From positions 1-25,283 of the IMG/VR virus record IMGVR_UViG_3300004097_000050: a DNA stretch of 25,283 bases; one strand, written 5' to 3'. Source of the DNA: a virus. This document shows, in pieces, positions 8,317-16,232 of the stretch; positions within the stretch are counted from its first letter, which is position 1, and each line of letters opens with the position of its first letter. The translations under genes and the position numbers were made by a program. The notes beneath the pieces are model-generated. The model searched no databases. It saw nothing but the letters and a program-made list of their open reading frames with translations, and was not told the origin of the DNA.

Positions 8317-8909
8317 TACTTAATATCTTTTACTTTAACTGTTCTTATAACGTTCTTATTAGTCTTTATATTTTCATTTGCGGTATTTTGAGGTGCACCA
8401 TTTTGTTCTGCTTTTGATGTAATTTTAAGTTGTGCAATTATTGCTGTAAGTTTTGCTCTTGGTACCCCAATTTTTTCAGCAAATTGCCCAATCATTTCTG
8501 CTTGTTCTGTTGGATTATCTATCTTTACTAAGTATGGTTGAATAGACGACATATCTAATTTTCCTAAAACCCTAGCAACATCGTTCTTAAGTTTTACTGG
8601 GTCATTACCCTCATCTATTGGTGTTTCACCTTCATCAGATGCTAATTGGTTCATAAGAGCTCTATAATCTTCGTATTCATCAGCTTGAACCTCTGGGTTC
8701 ATTCCGTGTTCAATACCTCTACTTACAACACCATCACCCTCACCAACAATACCAGCAACAAAACTTTTAGCTTCTGGCTCGTCAATACCTAAACTATTCC
8801 CAGCGATATCAACTAAATTATCGATATTTGCTTCTAATTCCTTAGCATCAATAGGTCCTCCTTCATTTATGGTCTTTAACCCTTTAGTTATCTTCTTCTT
8901 TCTGTCCAT
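8316..8909 (-). CDS. Hypothetical acidic phage protein
   Basis: 197 residues, acidic and helical, with no membrane segment or catalytic motif. It starts MDRKKKITKGLKTINEGG. A central helical region (about 104-165: DVARVLGKLDMSSIQPYLVK to RAKLTAIIAQLK) may be the folded part, and the C-terminus is a polar Asn/Lys-rich tail. It overlaps the upstream 142-residue gene by 26 bases and shares the stop/start TAATG with the 403-residue gene, so the three form one translational unit. Probably a scaffold-like or accessory virion protein by position; not recognised as a known family. Confidence 0.7.
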   Translation of the reverse strand: MDRKKKITKGLKTINEGGPIDAKELEANIDNLVDIAGNSLGIDEPEAKSFVAGIVGEGDGVVSRGIEHGMNPEVQADEYEDYRALMNQLASDEGETPIDEGNDPVKLKNDVARVLGKLDMSSIQPYLVKIDNPTEQAEMIGQFAEKIGVPRAKLTAIIAQLKITSKAEQNGAPQNTANENIKTNKNVIRTVKVKDIK

Positions 8910-9312
8910 TGCTCAATTCTTTCTTGTAATCTAATATTAGGTCATGTTCGTAAAGCTTTGACTCTACATCTTTTATTTCTTCACCGAAGTGAAAGTGTAA
9001 TCTTGATTCTGGGTATACTTCATAACCATCCATATTCTCCCAAGCTAATCCAATTACCCCATCTACTGCATCCCATACTGAAAATGAATCATTATCTTGT
9101 ATGACATTAAATTGTTTATCTGGTGATACCAATACACCAACTTTCTTTACCAATTCTTCAAATGGAGGGTTTGGATTACCACCAGCTGGGATTGAATCCC
9201 AACCATCACCATCAACATTTTCTTTTGTATCTGAAAAGATAAACTCATAGAGTGCAACACCCTTTCTATCACTCCCAATCACATGAATATATATCAAGTA
9301 TAATTCTTCCAT
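8884..9312 (-). CDS. Conserved phage hypothetical protein
   Basis: 142 residues, compact and soluble, beginning MEELYLIYIHVIGSD. The pattern of strands and conserved-looking aromatics (YEFIFSDT, GDGWDSIPAGG, SFSVWDAVDGVIGLAWENMD, LHFHFGEE) suggests a well-folded alpha/beta domain that I associate with conserved hypotheticals of T4-like Bacteroidota phages, without a function. It starts two bases after the 495-residue ORF ends, and its 3' end overlaps the next gene by 26 bases. Coupled expression with the surrounding virion-like genes is likely. Confidence 0.72.
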   Translation of the reverse strand: MEELYLIYIHVIGSDRKGVALYEFIFSDTKENVDGDGWDSIPAGGNPNPPFEELVKKVGVLVSPDKQFNVIQDNDSFSVWDAVDGVIGLAWENMDGYEVYPESRLHFHFGEEIKDVESKLYEHDLILDYKKELSNGQKEEDN

Positions 9313-9314
9313 TA

Positions 9315-10802
9315 TTATTCGTATTTACCTCCGTCTTCATCATAAGACGCATAAAGCTGTTTGTCAAAAATTATATCATTTACTAACATATCATTTTCAC
9401 CTTGAAAGTTAACTAACTCATCATCAGTTAAAGGTTTACCATTTACATATGATGCAGAAGCTATAAATGCATCTACAAAGTCTGGATAATCATTAACCTT
9501 AACACCTTCAATGTTAATAGTATTAACATCAACCACACTCCCGTTGAATTCGATTCCTTCTGAATCACCTTCTTCATGCATCATTTCTCCAGCCTTAGGT
9601 GGTACTTTAACCTTATCTTTTCTCTTTGGTAAGAATGGTCTATCAATTTCTCTTTTTCTCTCTGGTTTTACTGTTGGTTTAGTAACAGGTTCCACCAATG
9701 GTTCAGCAGCTTCCATAATTTTGTCTTTATCTACAAAGGTACGATTTTTTTCTGACTCTTGCAAACCAGCACCCCAACGGTCATCATCTCCCCAACGTTT
9801 ATCACCAGAACCCCAACGTTCATCTTTACCAAATCTAGAGTCTGCTTCTTCTACTGGTTCCTCACCAAAGTCGAAGTTGTCTTCATTCTCTACCTCATTA
9901 TCTATTGGTTCTTCAATATCTTCTTCACCATCTACAGGCATGTCTTCTGGGTCCTCATTCCCAGAATCTTTAACCTTGTTAATAATATCTCGTTGGTCTT
10001 CTTTGTCCATCTCACCAGTATGTGTAGCGGATAATACAGAATTAACTGCAAATTTCTCAAGGTCAAAGTCTGGTTGACCTTCATCTTCGGTATATTGTCT
10101 TAGTGATTGTCCTAATTTTCCAGAAAGTTGTTGTATGTATTTTTCTGGGTCTGTATCTTCATCAGCCTCAACCTCAGCATCGAATGGTTCATCATCAAAT
10201 GGTTTATCACCACCCTCAGCATCCATATCATCTAATCCAGCTAACGGGTCTTCCATTTCTGCATCATCTGGTAAAGGCATTTCATCTTCCATAGAAGAAT
10301 CGGTTGAAGGGGCACTGCCCTTCAACACGTATTTTGTTTCCTCTAAATTTTTTGTATCTATGTTATAACCATCTTCCTCGTCTGCAAATAGACCAGTAGA
10401 CATCCCATCAGAATGAGTCTCATTTATGATTAATTTATAATCCTTATAAATATCATTATTTTTATAATGGTTTATATCAGTTGTTAAATCTTCAATTGAA
10501 GCGAACACCTTAGGTTTACTGAAATATGGCTTACCATCTTGGTAAACCATTTTTGTTAATTCACTTTTAGACCAAACAATAGTATTAGCCTCAGTTATGT
10601 TTTTTTGTGATGCTTCACCAATTGATGAAATCCCAGAATCATTCCATTTATTACCTAGACTACCACCTCTTTTATTTAATTCGTTTGTTGAGATTACATA
10701 TTTGTTACCATAAGAATCAGTCATTAACCAAGACTTACCACCATTTAATTTTTTAATTAACTCAAAATTAAAATTTCCCAAATCTGGGTTAGGTGTCAAC
10801 AT
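9315..10802 (-). CDS. Acidic low-complexity phage protein; probable 3' part of a frameshifted gene
   Basis: 495 residues from the only ATG (10802), but the same frame stays open upstream to about 10966 and the extra stretch reads like protein (GDGVEFLDNLVFVRVVTDNK, then VVGKER before the ATG) with no ATG, GTG or TTG. A -1 shift on the ten-A run (10943-10952) at the end of the upstream gene would join the two into one product of about 802 residues. Folded-looking parts: residues 1-150 and 425-495. Between them are Asp/Glu-rich disordered stretches and a local repeat, DERWGSGDKRWGDDDRWG (about 327-344). No enzyme motif is seen. The acidic, disordered make-up resembles phage scaffold or head proteins, but this is inference. 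Confidence 0.75.
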   Translation of the reverse strand: MLTPNPDLGNFNFELIKKLNGGKSWLMTDSYGNKYVISTNELNKRGGSLGNKWNDSGISSIGEASQKNITEANTIVWSKSELTKMVYQDGKPYFSKPKVFASIEDLTTDINHYKNNDIYKDYKLIINETHSDGMSTGLFADEEDGYNIDTKNLEETKYVLKGSAPSTDSSMEDEMPLPDDAEMEDPLAGLDDMDAEGGDKPFDDEPFDAEVEADEDTDPEKYIQQLSGKLGQSLRQYTEDEGQPDFDLEKFAVNSVLSATHTGEMDKEDQRDIINKVKDSGNEDPEDMPVDGEEDIEEPIDNEVENEDNFDFGEEPVEEADSRFGKDERWGSGDKRWGDDDRWGAGLQESEKNRTFVDKDKIMEAAEPLVEPVTKPTVKPERKREIDRPFLPKRKDKVKVPPKAGEMMHEEGDSEGIEFNGSVVDVNTINIEGVKVNDYPDFVDAFIASASYVNGKPLTDDELVNFQGENDMLVNDIIFDKQLYASYDEDGGKYE

Positions 10803-10952
10803 TCTTTCCTTACCAACAACTTTATTATCAGTAACAACTCGAACAAATACTAAATTATCTAGAAATTCAACTCCATCACCAGATTTCCATGCTTCTTCTG
10901 ATTCACCTAAAGTTTTTAGTTCTATAGAATTTTCACTTATGCTTTTTTTTTT
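10803..10952 (-). other. Frameshift site (A10) and start-less coding extension
   Basis: The minus-strand sequence has ten A (10943-10952), followed by GCA TAA, the stop of the 261-residue ORF. Shifting -1 after the A run gives AGC ATA AGT and then 45 or more sense codons leading in frame into the 495-residue ORF. The stretch has no usual start codon yet encodes a balanced, hydrophobic-core-like segment, so it is most simply read through from upstream. A AAA AAA fits the heptamer type for -1 slippage. One extra A (eleven) would also fuse the frames, so an undercalled homopolymer is equally possible. Confidence 0.65.
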
Positions 10953-11722
10953 AAAAGTTCTGCTAATCTAAGAGTCTCACTTTCAGTAAGTCCTTCAAGG
11001 ATTTCATTAACCTTATCACTTGGTGTAACGGAATCAATAATACCATCAATTTTTTCCATTGATTCAGCAATACTAATACCTTTGTTTGTTTTAGATTCAG
11101 TAATTTCTTCTTCCTCTACTACTTTACTTGGGTCAATCATCTCATCGATGTATGTTTCGTCCTCTGTTAATTCAACTTCTTCCATTACATGCTTTTCAGC
11201 GTGTGTACCAGTGTTACCATCTTTTGTTCCATCAGCCTTAGCTTTCTCGAAATCATCTTCTCCGATGTTATCACCAGTTGCAAGGTTATCACCAGAAGTC
11301 TTTTTATCAACCTTAGCGTCACCACCGTTGATGTCTGTTCCCTCGTTTAATAGGTTATCATTTCTAAGTATGTTGAATACTTTCTCAGTACCTAATGATT
11401 CAGCCAATGACATGAATTTAAGGTTTAAATGTTTAGTTGCCTTAGCATATGAAGGATAAGCCTCACTCTTTTTGTTCATAAGACCACCCATGTAATTGAA
11501 ATCCTCAGTTACTAAGTTTTCAGTCTTATCACTAACCTTGATGTAATACTCACTGTTTTCTTTAACGATAGCGTAAGCTTTACCATCTGGTCCCATTTTG
11601 GATATTTCTACAACAGACCTATTTACACTTTCTTTGATTGGTGTTATATCCATCAAGTCTTTCATTCTACTGATGTTCTCCTGTCCTTTTAATCCAACTG
11701 GTCTTATATTTGAGTTTTTCAT
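10937..11722 (-). CDS. Conserved phage protein; probable 5' part of a frameshifted gene
   Basis: 261 residues. Residues 40-110 form a folded-looking module (KMGPDGKAYAIVKENSEYYI ... YMGG ... YPSYAKATKHLNLKFMSL) of a kind I associate with conserved virion-type proteins of Bacteroidota T4-like phages. After about 125 it becomes Gly/Asp/Glu-rich and disordered, and it ends with a short helix, LTESETLRLAELLKKKA. The last codons are encoded by CTT TTA followed by nine more A, a ten-A run just before GCA TAA. Slippage by one base there would bypass the stop and continue into the next ORF. The leader has the TATTTATA motif (11740-11747), 17 bases before the ATG. Function unknown. Confidence 0.78.
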   Translation of the reverse strand: MKNSNIRPVGLKGQENISRMKDLMDITPIKESVNRSVVEISKMGPDGKAYAIVKENSEYYIKVSDKTENLVTEDFNYMGGLMNKKSEAYPSYAKATKHLNLKFMSLAESLGTEKVFNILRNDNLLNEGTDINGGDAKVDKKTSGDNLATGDNIGEDDFEKAKADGTKDGNTGTHAEKHVMEEVELTEDETYIDEMIDPSKVVEEEEITESKTNKGISIAESMEKIDGIIDSVTPSDKVNEILEGLTESETLRLAELLKKKA

Positions 11723-11765
11723 GTTTATTAATCTTTTTATATAAATATTAGTGATTTCTGTAAAG

Positions 11766-12017
11766 TTATAAAATTATACCAGCAGTTCCACCTGGGTCCG
11801 TAGTACTAGCAGCATCACCAATAACATATACATTGGCAGTTGAACTTATTGTATTTACTACCACATCTATTGTTGACCCAGCAGCCATAACCACTGTTAC
11901 CCCGTTAATTACGGGAGATGCACCAGCACCAGCATAAACTTGTGTATATGTGTAACCGCTAGTATCTGCACTTGATGATAAATGGATAATTGAATTAATT
12001 CCGTTGTGTAATGGCAT
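11766..12017 (-). CDS. Small beta-rich, virion-like protein
   Basis: 83 residues of short alternating strands rich in Gly, Ser, Thr, Val and Ala (YTYTQVYAGAG, INGVTVVMAAGSTIDVVV, NVYVIGDAAS), ending in GGTAGIIL. There is no membrane helix or charged core. This composition is typical of small surface, decoration or fibre-associated phage proteins, and no specific family can be named. It stands alone, with gaps of 43 and 84 bases on either side. Its leader carries two overlapping TATTTATA motifs (12042-12049 and 12048-12055), unlike other genes here which carry one, so it may be a highly expressed late gene. Confidence 0.68.
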   Translation of the reverse strand: MPLHNGINSIIHLSSSADTSGYTYTQVYAGAGASPVINGVTVVMAAGSTIDVVVNTISSTANVYVIGDAASTTDPGGTAGIIL

Positions 12018-12067
12018 ATCTATTTTATTAAAATTCTACTTTATAAATATAAATATCTCTAGATAAT

Positions 12068-12092
12068 AAAAAAAGCACCACATGGGTACTTT
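12068..12092 (-). terminator. Intrinsic terminator after thymidylate synthase
   Basis: Arms at 12072-12079 and 12085-12092 enclose a 5-base loop, 10 bases past the ThyA stop. In the minus-strand RNA the 8-bp stem is complete with one U-G wobble (a C/A mismatch on the other strand) and is followed by a run of U (7 within 8 bases), so it acts on the minus strand. Confidence 0.75.
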
Positions 12093-12101
12093 AGTTACAT
12101 T

Positions 12102-13124
12102 TTAAACGGATATCTTACCCTTTATGGGTGGATGTGACTCATAATCAAGAAACTGAACATCATCAAACGTATACGAAAAGATATCATCAGCTTTTTTCAA
12201 TTGAAGTTTACATAACTTCATTGGTATTCGACCAATTTGTTCTAAAGATTGTTCTAGATGATTCGTATAGATATGTACGTTGGTGAGGTCACCGATTAAC
12301 TTATCTGGAACCATATTACATTGTTGTGCAAACATCTCTAACAACAATGCATAACTAGCTATGTTAAATGGAAGTCCTAAGAATGTATCCACCGAACGTT
12401 GGTGCCACTTAAGTGAAAGTTTACGCTTTGGGATTATTTTATCTAGTTGTTTCTTACCACTTTCTGTTAGGGTACCATCTTCGTTACTTTGACTTTTAGA
12501 AACAAATACGTTATGAGTATTAAGCCATTCTATCCTTTCTTCATCAGTCAATTCCTCAGTATATAACTCGAAGGACCAATGACAAGGTGGTAGTGTCATT
12601 TTATCTAAATCACTAACATTCCAAGCACTAACCATAATTCTACGAGAGTCTGGATTAAACCTCAGCTTATCAATCACATCTTTAATTTGGTCTACATTAC
12701 CATTCCACTTTCTCCATTGGTGACCATAAATAGGACCTAACCCACCCCATTTATCGGCAAAGTCTTTATCTGACTTAATCTTTTCTGAATACTTATCCTT
12801 TGACATCTCATCGAAGCCAGTATCATACCAATCTAACCGCTCGAATTTTTTATATGCATCTGGTGTCCAAATATTAACTCCATTATCAACAAGGTATTTT
12901 ACGTTGGTGTCACCGTTTAAGAACCAAAGTAGTTCATGGATAATACCCTTTGAAAACATCTTCTTAGTTGTAAGAAGAGGAAAACCATCAGACATATCAA
13001 TCTCAAGTGTGTGTGAGAAAATAGAAATAGTAGGAGTACCAGTTCTATTTTCTTTAATCACACCATTATCAATTATCTTATACAAAAGGTCGGTATAACC
13101 CTTATCAACATTAATCACAAGCAC
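12102..13124 (-). CDS. thyA: Thymidylate synthase (ThyA type)
   Basis: 340 residues. Converts dUMP to dTMP with methylenetetrahydrofolate, supplying thymidine for phage DNA synthesis. Family motifs in order: ENRTGTPT (25-32), FPLLTTKK, IIHELLWFLNGDTN, GLGPIYGHQWRKW, PDSRRIMVSAWN, the active-site loop TLPPCHWSFELY with the nucleophilic Cys, HQRSVDTFLGLPFNIASYALL, NVHIYTNHLEQ, and the C-terminal YESHPPIKGKISV. It is longer than the bacterial enzyme of about 264 residues because of two insertions, one before GGLGPIYGH (about residues 94-120) and one after FELYTEE (about 40 residues), as seen in some phage ThyA. The frame opens with GTG at 13124 (a second GTG at 13118), overlapping the KTSC gene by 14 bases, so translation is probably coupled. 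Confidence 0.96.
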   Translation of the reverse strand: MLVINVDKGYTDLLYKIIDNGVIKENRTGTPTISIFSHTLEIDMSDGFPLLTTKKMFSKGIIHELLWFLNGDTNVKYLVDNGVNIWTPDAYKKFERLDWYDTGFDEMSKDKYSEKIKSDKDFADKWGGLGPIYGHQWRKWNGNVDQIKDVIDKLRFNPDSRRIMVSAWNVSDLDKMTLPPCHWSFELYTEELTDEERIEWLNTHNVFVSKSQSNEDGTLTESGKKQLDKIIPKRKLSLKWHQRSVDTFLGLPFNIASYALLLEMFAQQCNMVPDKLIGDLTNVHIYTNHLEQSLEQIGRIPMKLCKLQLKKADDIFSYTFDDVQFLDYESHPPIKGKISV

Positions 13125-13563
13125 AAAGCTTTAATGATGCGGCTCCACCTAACTCACCATGCTTTACAAGCATCTCCCCAAGTCTTTCGATTGATTGTTT
13201 AGTTAATATTGGACTAGTTTCATAAGCAGAAACAATAAGTCTCATCTCATCAACAAGACCTTCCTCAAATTTAGTAAGGGTATCAGCTTTAGCTTGGTTT
13301 ACTTCGTTGATTAATTCTTGACCATCAACAGCATCATTCTTAGTAAAGCTATATGCTTTAATCTTAGCGTTTAATACCACACCTTGACTGTCAGCAGTCT
13401 CGAATCTCATATAGTCTGTTTTAGATACATCGTTATACGTGTATGATGCACCGTGCTTAAAGAGTACGGTTAAATTTTTTCCATTCCATTTTGAGCCTAG
13501 AATATTGCTTGAATCATAGAGTGCATTTACTACTCCGTCTTTTTCTGTTCTTTTTACTAACAT
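13111..13563 (-). CDS. KTSC-domain protein
   Basis: 150 residues. Residues 10-75 match the pattern of the KTSC domain, a small beta-rich domain found in many phage and bacterial proteins: NALYDSSNILGSKWNGKNLT, then LFKHGASYTYNDVSKTDYMRF, and VLNAKIKAYSF. The C-terminal half (80-145) is helical and specific to this protein. The domain's biochemical role is not established, although some are linked to lysyl-tRNA synthetase or nucleic-acid proteins. It is the first gene of a two-gene unit with thyA (14-base overlap). Upstream is a strong host-like promoter (CTTG-N20-TATATTTG, 13604-13635), divergent from that of the Clp gene, which suggests expression by the unmodified host polymerase, probably early. 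Confidence 0.8.
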   Translation of the reverse strand: MLVKRTEKDGVVNALYDSSNILGSKWNGKNLTVLFKHGASYTYNDVSKTDYMRFETADSQGVVLNAKIKAYSFTKNDAVDGQELINEVNQAKADTLTKFEEGLVDEMRLIVSAYETSPILTKQSIERLGEMLVKHGELGGAASLKLCACD

Positions 13564-13603
13564 GTGTTTTAAGATTTACTTTTTTGTTATTTTCGTTATA
13601 CTC

Positions 13604-13635
13604 CAAATATACGCTATTTATTATTAAAAATCAAG
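13604..13635 (-). promoter_or_regulatory. Promoter for the KTSC-thyA unit
   Basis: Minus-strand CTTG (13632-13635), 20 bases, then TATATTTG (13604-13611), an exact TAnnTTTG -7 box of the Bacteroidota primary sigma factor. The identical arrangement occurs before the gene at 24489. Confidence 0.65.
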
Positions 13636-13667
13636 GTTGTTTTAATAATAAATTTGTAGTATATTTG
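13636..13667 (+). promoter_or_regulatory. Promoter for the ClpC-like gene
   Basis: Plus-strand GTTG (13636-13639), 20 bases, then TATATTTG (13660-13667). Its upstream box directly abuts that of the opposite promoter (CAAGGTTG, 13632-13639). The -7 box ends only 6 bases before the chosen ATG (13674), so the transcript would be leaderless or nearly so. Confidence 0.6.
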
Positions 13668-13673
13668 GAAGAT

Positions 13674-16190
13674 ATGAAGAGAGAAATAATACCAAAAGTA
13701 AAAAGAATCATCAATGACTCGATGGTTATAGCGAAAGATATGGATGATGTAAATGTTAGACCAGAACACATCACACTTTCGATAATAAAAAATAATAACA
13801 ATAAATGTATTGATATTTTAGAAGCCCTAGGTGTAGATATCAATATACTCTATGACTTAGTCTATGACCACTTAAACAAATCAGACTTAACACCTAGATT
13901 AGTTAATGCTAAGAAGTTAAAGAGACCATTCTGTAAAATAACCAAACTTATCTTTAATTCTGTTGATGAAGAGTGTGAAGGAGTTGATGATACTATGATT
14001 GACACCACACATTTAATGTTAGCAATCCTAAAGAATAATACACAAACTAAGAAGATTATATTAAATATGGGTGTGAATTATAAGAGTTTTAAACAAATGA
14101 TTAAACAAATGAGAGAAGATATTAATAATTCCACAAATGAAGATGAATATGATTTTGGTAACGAAGGTGGAACTGGTGGTAAAAAATCTAAGGGGAAAAT
14201 TAGTGCTACTAAAACACCAGTCTTAGATAACTTTTGTCGTGATATCAGCAAGGCTGTTGATGAAGGGAAGATTGACCATGTTATTGGACGTGAGAAAGAA
14301 ATCAAGAGAGTTTCACAAATACTATCTAGAAGAAAGAAGAATAATCCGATTCTTATCGGTGAGCCAGGTGTTGGTAAAACTTCCATCGTTGAAGGGTTAG
14401 CCCAACTAATCAAAGATGGTAAGGCACCAATAACACTTTTAGATAAGAAATTATATTCATTGGATTTAGCATCTATTGTTGCTGGTACAAAATACAGAGG
14501 TCAATTCGAGGAAAGAATGAAAGCTATCCTTGAAGAATTAAAGAAGAACCCAGATGTTGTTTTATTTATTGATGAAATCCATACAATTGTTGGGGCTGGT
14601 AATGCTTCTGGTTCTTTAGATGCATCAAACATCTTCAAGCCAGCATTGGCTAGAGGTGAGGTTCAAGTTATTGGAGCAACAACACTTGATGAGTTCCGTG
14701 AGAACATCGAGAAGGATGGTGCACTTACAAGAAGATTCCAACAAGTATTAATTGAAGAGCCAAGTTTAGAGGAAACAATTACAATACTTAAAAATATTCG
14801 TGATAGATACGAGGCACACCACAAGGTTACCTATACTGATGAAGCTATTGAGGAATGTGTTAAAATGGCTGATAGATATATTTCTGATAGAGCAATGCCA
14901 GACAAGGCAATTGACATCATGGATGAGGCTGGTTCATCAACAAATGTAAATGTTGAGACTCCAGAGGAAATAAAGGAACTAGAACTTAAGATAGATGTTA
15001 TCAAGGAGGAAAAAATGTTAGTTGTTACTAAACAGAAATACGAGAAGGCTGCGGCACTTAGAGATGAGGAACGTAAAATAAACGATGAGTTGACTAAAGC
15101 TAAGGATATTTGGATTGAGAGTATGTCTAAAGAACAAACTGTTGTTGATGTGGACTTGATTAGTGAGGTTGTATCAATGATGACTGGTATTCCATTATCT
15201 AAGATATCTACACAAGAAAGTAAGAAGTTACTTGAATTGGATACAGACTTAACTGGTAAAGTTATTGGACAAGATGATGCAGTAAATAAAGTTGTTAAGG
15301 CAATCAAGAGAAGTCGTATCGGAATTAAAGACCGTAAGAAACCAATTGGTTCATTCATTTTCCTTGGACCTACAGGTGTTGGTAAGACATACCTAGCTAA
15401 ATTACTAGCAGAGCATGTATTCGGTGATGAAGATAATCTTCTTAGAATGGATATGTCTGAATATATGGAGAAGTTCTCAGTGTCTAGACTTATTGGTCCA
15501 CCGCCAGGTTACGTTGGTTACGAAGAAGGTGGTCAATTGACTGAAAAGGTTCGTAGAAAACCACACTCAGTTATCTTATTTGATGAGATTGAGAAAGCAC
15601 ATGATGATGTATTCAATCTACTTTTACAACTACTAGATGAAGGTCACTTGACTGATGGACTTGGTAGGAAGGTAAACTTTAGAAATACACTTATCATCAT
15701 GACATCTAACATTGGTGTCAAAGAATTATCTCAATTCGGAACAGGATTAGGATTCAATACTGGTGCAGAGATTGCAAATGAGGAAGAACGAGCAAGAAAT
15801 ATTATCGAAAAAGCACTCAAGAAGAAATTCAAACCAGAATTCCTTAATAGAATTGATGATACAGTTATATTTAACGGACTTAGTTCAGAAGATATTCACA
15901 AAATCATTTATAATGAATTAGAAAACCTAGAAGGAAGGATAAATGAAATGGGGTTTGAACTTAAATTGGGTAAGAATGCTATAAAGTACTTAGCAGATAA
16001 AGGATATGACCCAGAGTACGGTGCAAGACCATTAGCTAGAACAATCCAACGATATGTTGAAGACCCAATTGCTGATGAAGTCTTATCTGGTAACGCATCA
16101 GAAGGTGATACACTAAGGATTGATTATGATGAAAAGTCCGAGAAGATAGTGATAAAGGTTATCAAAAAGAAGAAACCAAAAACAAAATAA
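13674..16190 (+). CDS. clpC: ClpC-type AAA+ unfoldase (Hsp100) with LGF loop
   Basis: 838 residues from ATG 13674; the frame extends to 13491 but that part overlaps the opposite promoter and reads as non-family. Domains: double-repeat Clp N-domain (1-145), Gly-rich linker (160-180), D1 with Walker A GEPGVGKT (229-236), Walker B VLFIDE (296-301) and LTRRF arginine-finger region (351-355), a short middle domain with a UVR-like segment QKYEKAAALRDEERKI (454-469) as in ClpC rather than the long ClpB M-domain, D2 with Walker A GPTGVGKT (565-572) and Walker B VILFDE (633-638), then FLNRIDD and the C-terminal GARPL region. LGF at 692-694 sits where ClpC carries its ClpP-binding tripeptide. ATP-driven unfolding, possibly with host ClpP, is expected. 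Followed by a strong terminator. Confidence 0.93.
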   Translation: MKREIIPKVKRIINDSMVIAKDMDDVNVRPEHITLSIIKNNNNKCIDILEALGVDINILYDLVYDHLNKSDLTPRLVNAKKLKRPFCKITKLIFNSVDEECEGVDDTMIDTTHLMLAILKNNTQTKKIILNMGVNYKSFKQMIKQMREDINNSTNEDEYDFGNEGGTGGKKSKGKISATKTPVLDNFCRDISKAVDEGKIDHVIGREKEIKRVSQILSRRKKNNPILIGEPGVGKTSIVEGLAQLIKDGKAPITLLDKKLYSLDLASIVAGTKYRGQFEERMKAILEELKKNPDVVLFIDEIHTIVGAGNASGSLDASNIFKPALARGEVQVIGATTLDEFRENIEKDGALTRRFQQVLIEEPSLEETITILKNIRDRYEAHHKVTYTDEAIEECVKMADRYISDRAMPDKAIDIMDEAGSSTNVNVETPEEIKELELKIDVIKEEKMLVVTKQKYEKAAALRDEERKINDELTKAKDIWIESMSKEQTVVDVDLISEVVSMMTGIPLSKISTQESKKLLELDTDLTGKVIGQDDAVNKVVKAIKRSRIGIKDRKKPIGSFIFLGPTGVGKTYLAKLLAEHVFGDEDNLLRMDMSEYMEKFSVSRLIGPPPGYVGYEEGGQLTEKVRRKPHSVILFDEIEKAHDDVFNLLLQLLDEGHLTDGLGRKVNFRNTLIIMTSNIGVKELSQFGTGLGFNTGAEIANEEERARNIIEKALKKKFKPEFLNRIDDTVIFNGLSSEDIHKIIYNELENLEGRINEMGFELKLGKNAIKYLADKGYDPEYGARPLARTIQRYVEDPIADEVLSGNASEGDTLRIDYDEKSEKIVIKVIKKKKPKTK

Positions 16191-16192
16191 AG

Positions 16193-16218
16193 AAAAGGCG
16201 CAATTTGCGCCTTTTTTT
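16193..16218 (+). terminator. Intrinsic terminator after clpC
   Basis: AAAAGGCGCAA (16193-16203) pairs with TTGCGCCTTTT (16205-16215); GC-rich stem followed by a T-run. It begins 3 bases after the clpC stop. Confidence 0.9.
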
Positions 16219-16232
16219 ATGTATTTATAATT

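Noticed and set aside
9765-9825. Repeated CCCCAACG units resembling a CRISPR or direct repeat
   Set aside because: Three short units inside a coding region encode a RWG peptide repeat; no spacers of regular length.
9511-10077. Long Ser-rich plus-strand ORF of 188 residues
   Set aside because: Antisense of the acidic 495-residue ORF (GAA/GAT repeats give Ser/Phe codons); no leader or independent support.
13491-13673. N-terminal extension of the clpC frame
   Set aside because: It overlaps the KTSC gene and both promoters and reads as hydrophobic non-Clp sequence; the Clp N-domain starts at MKREII.
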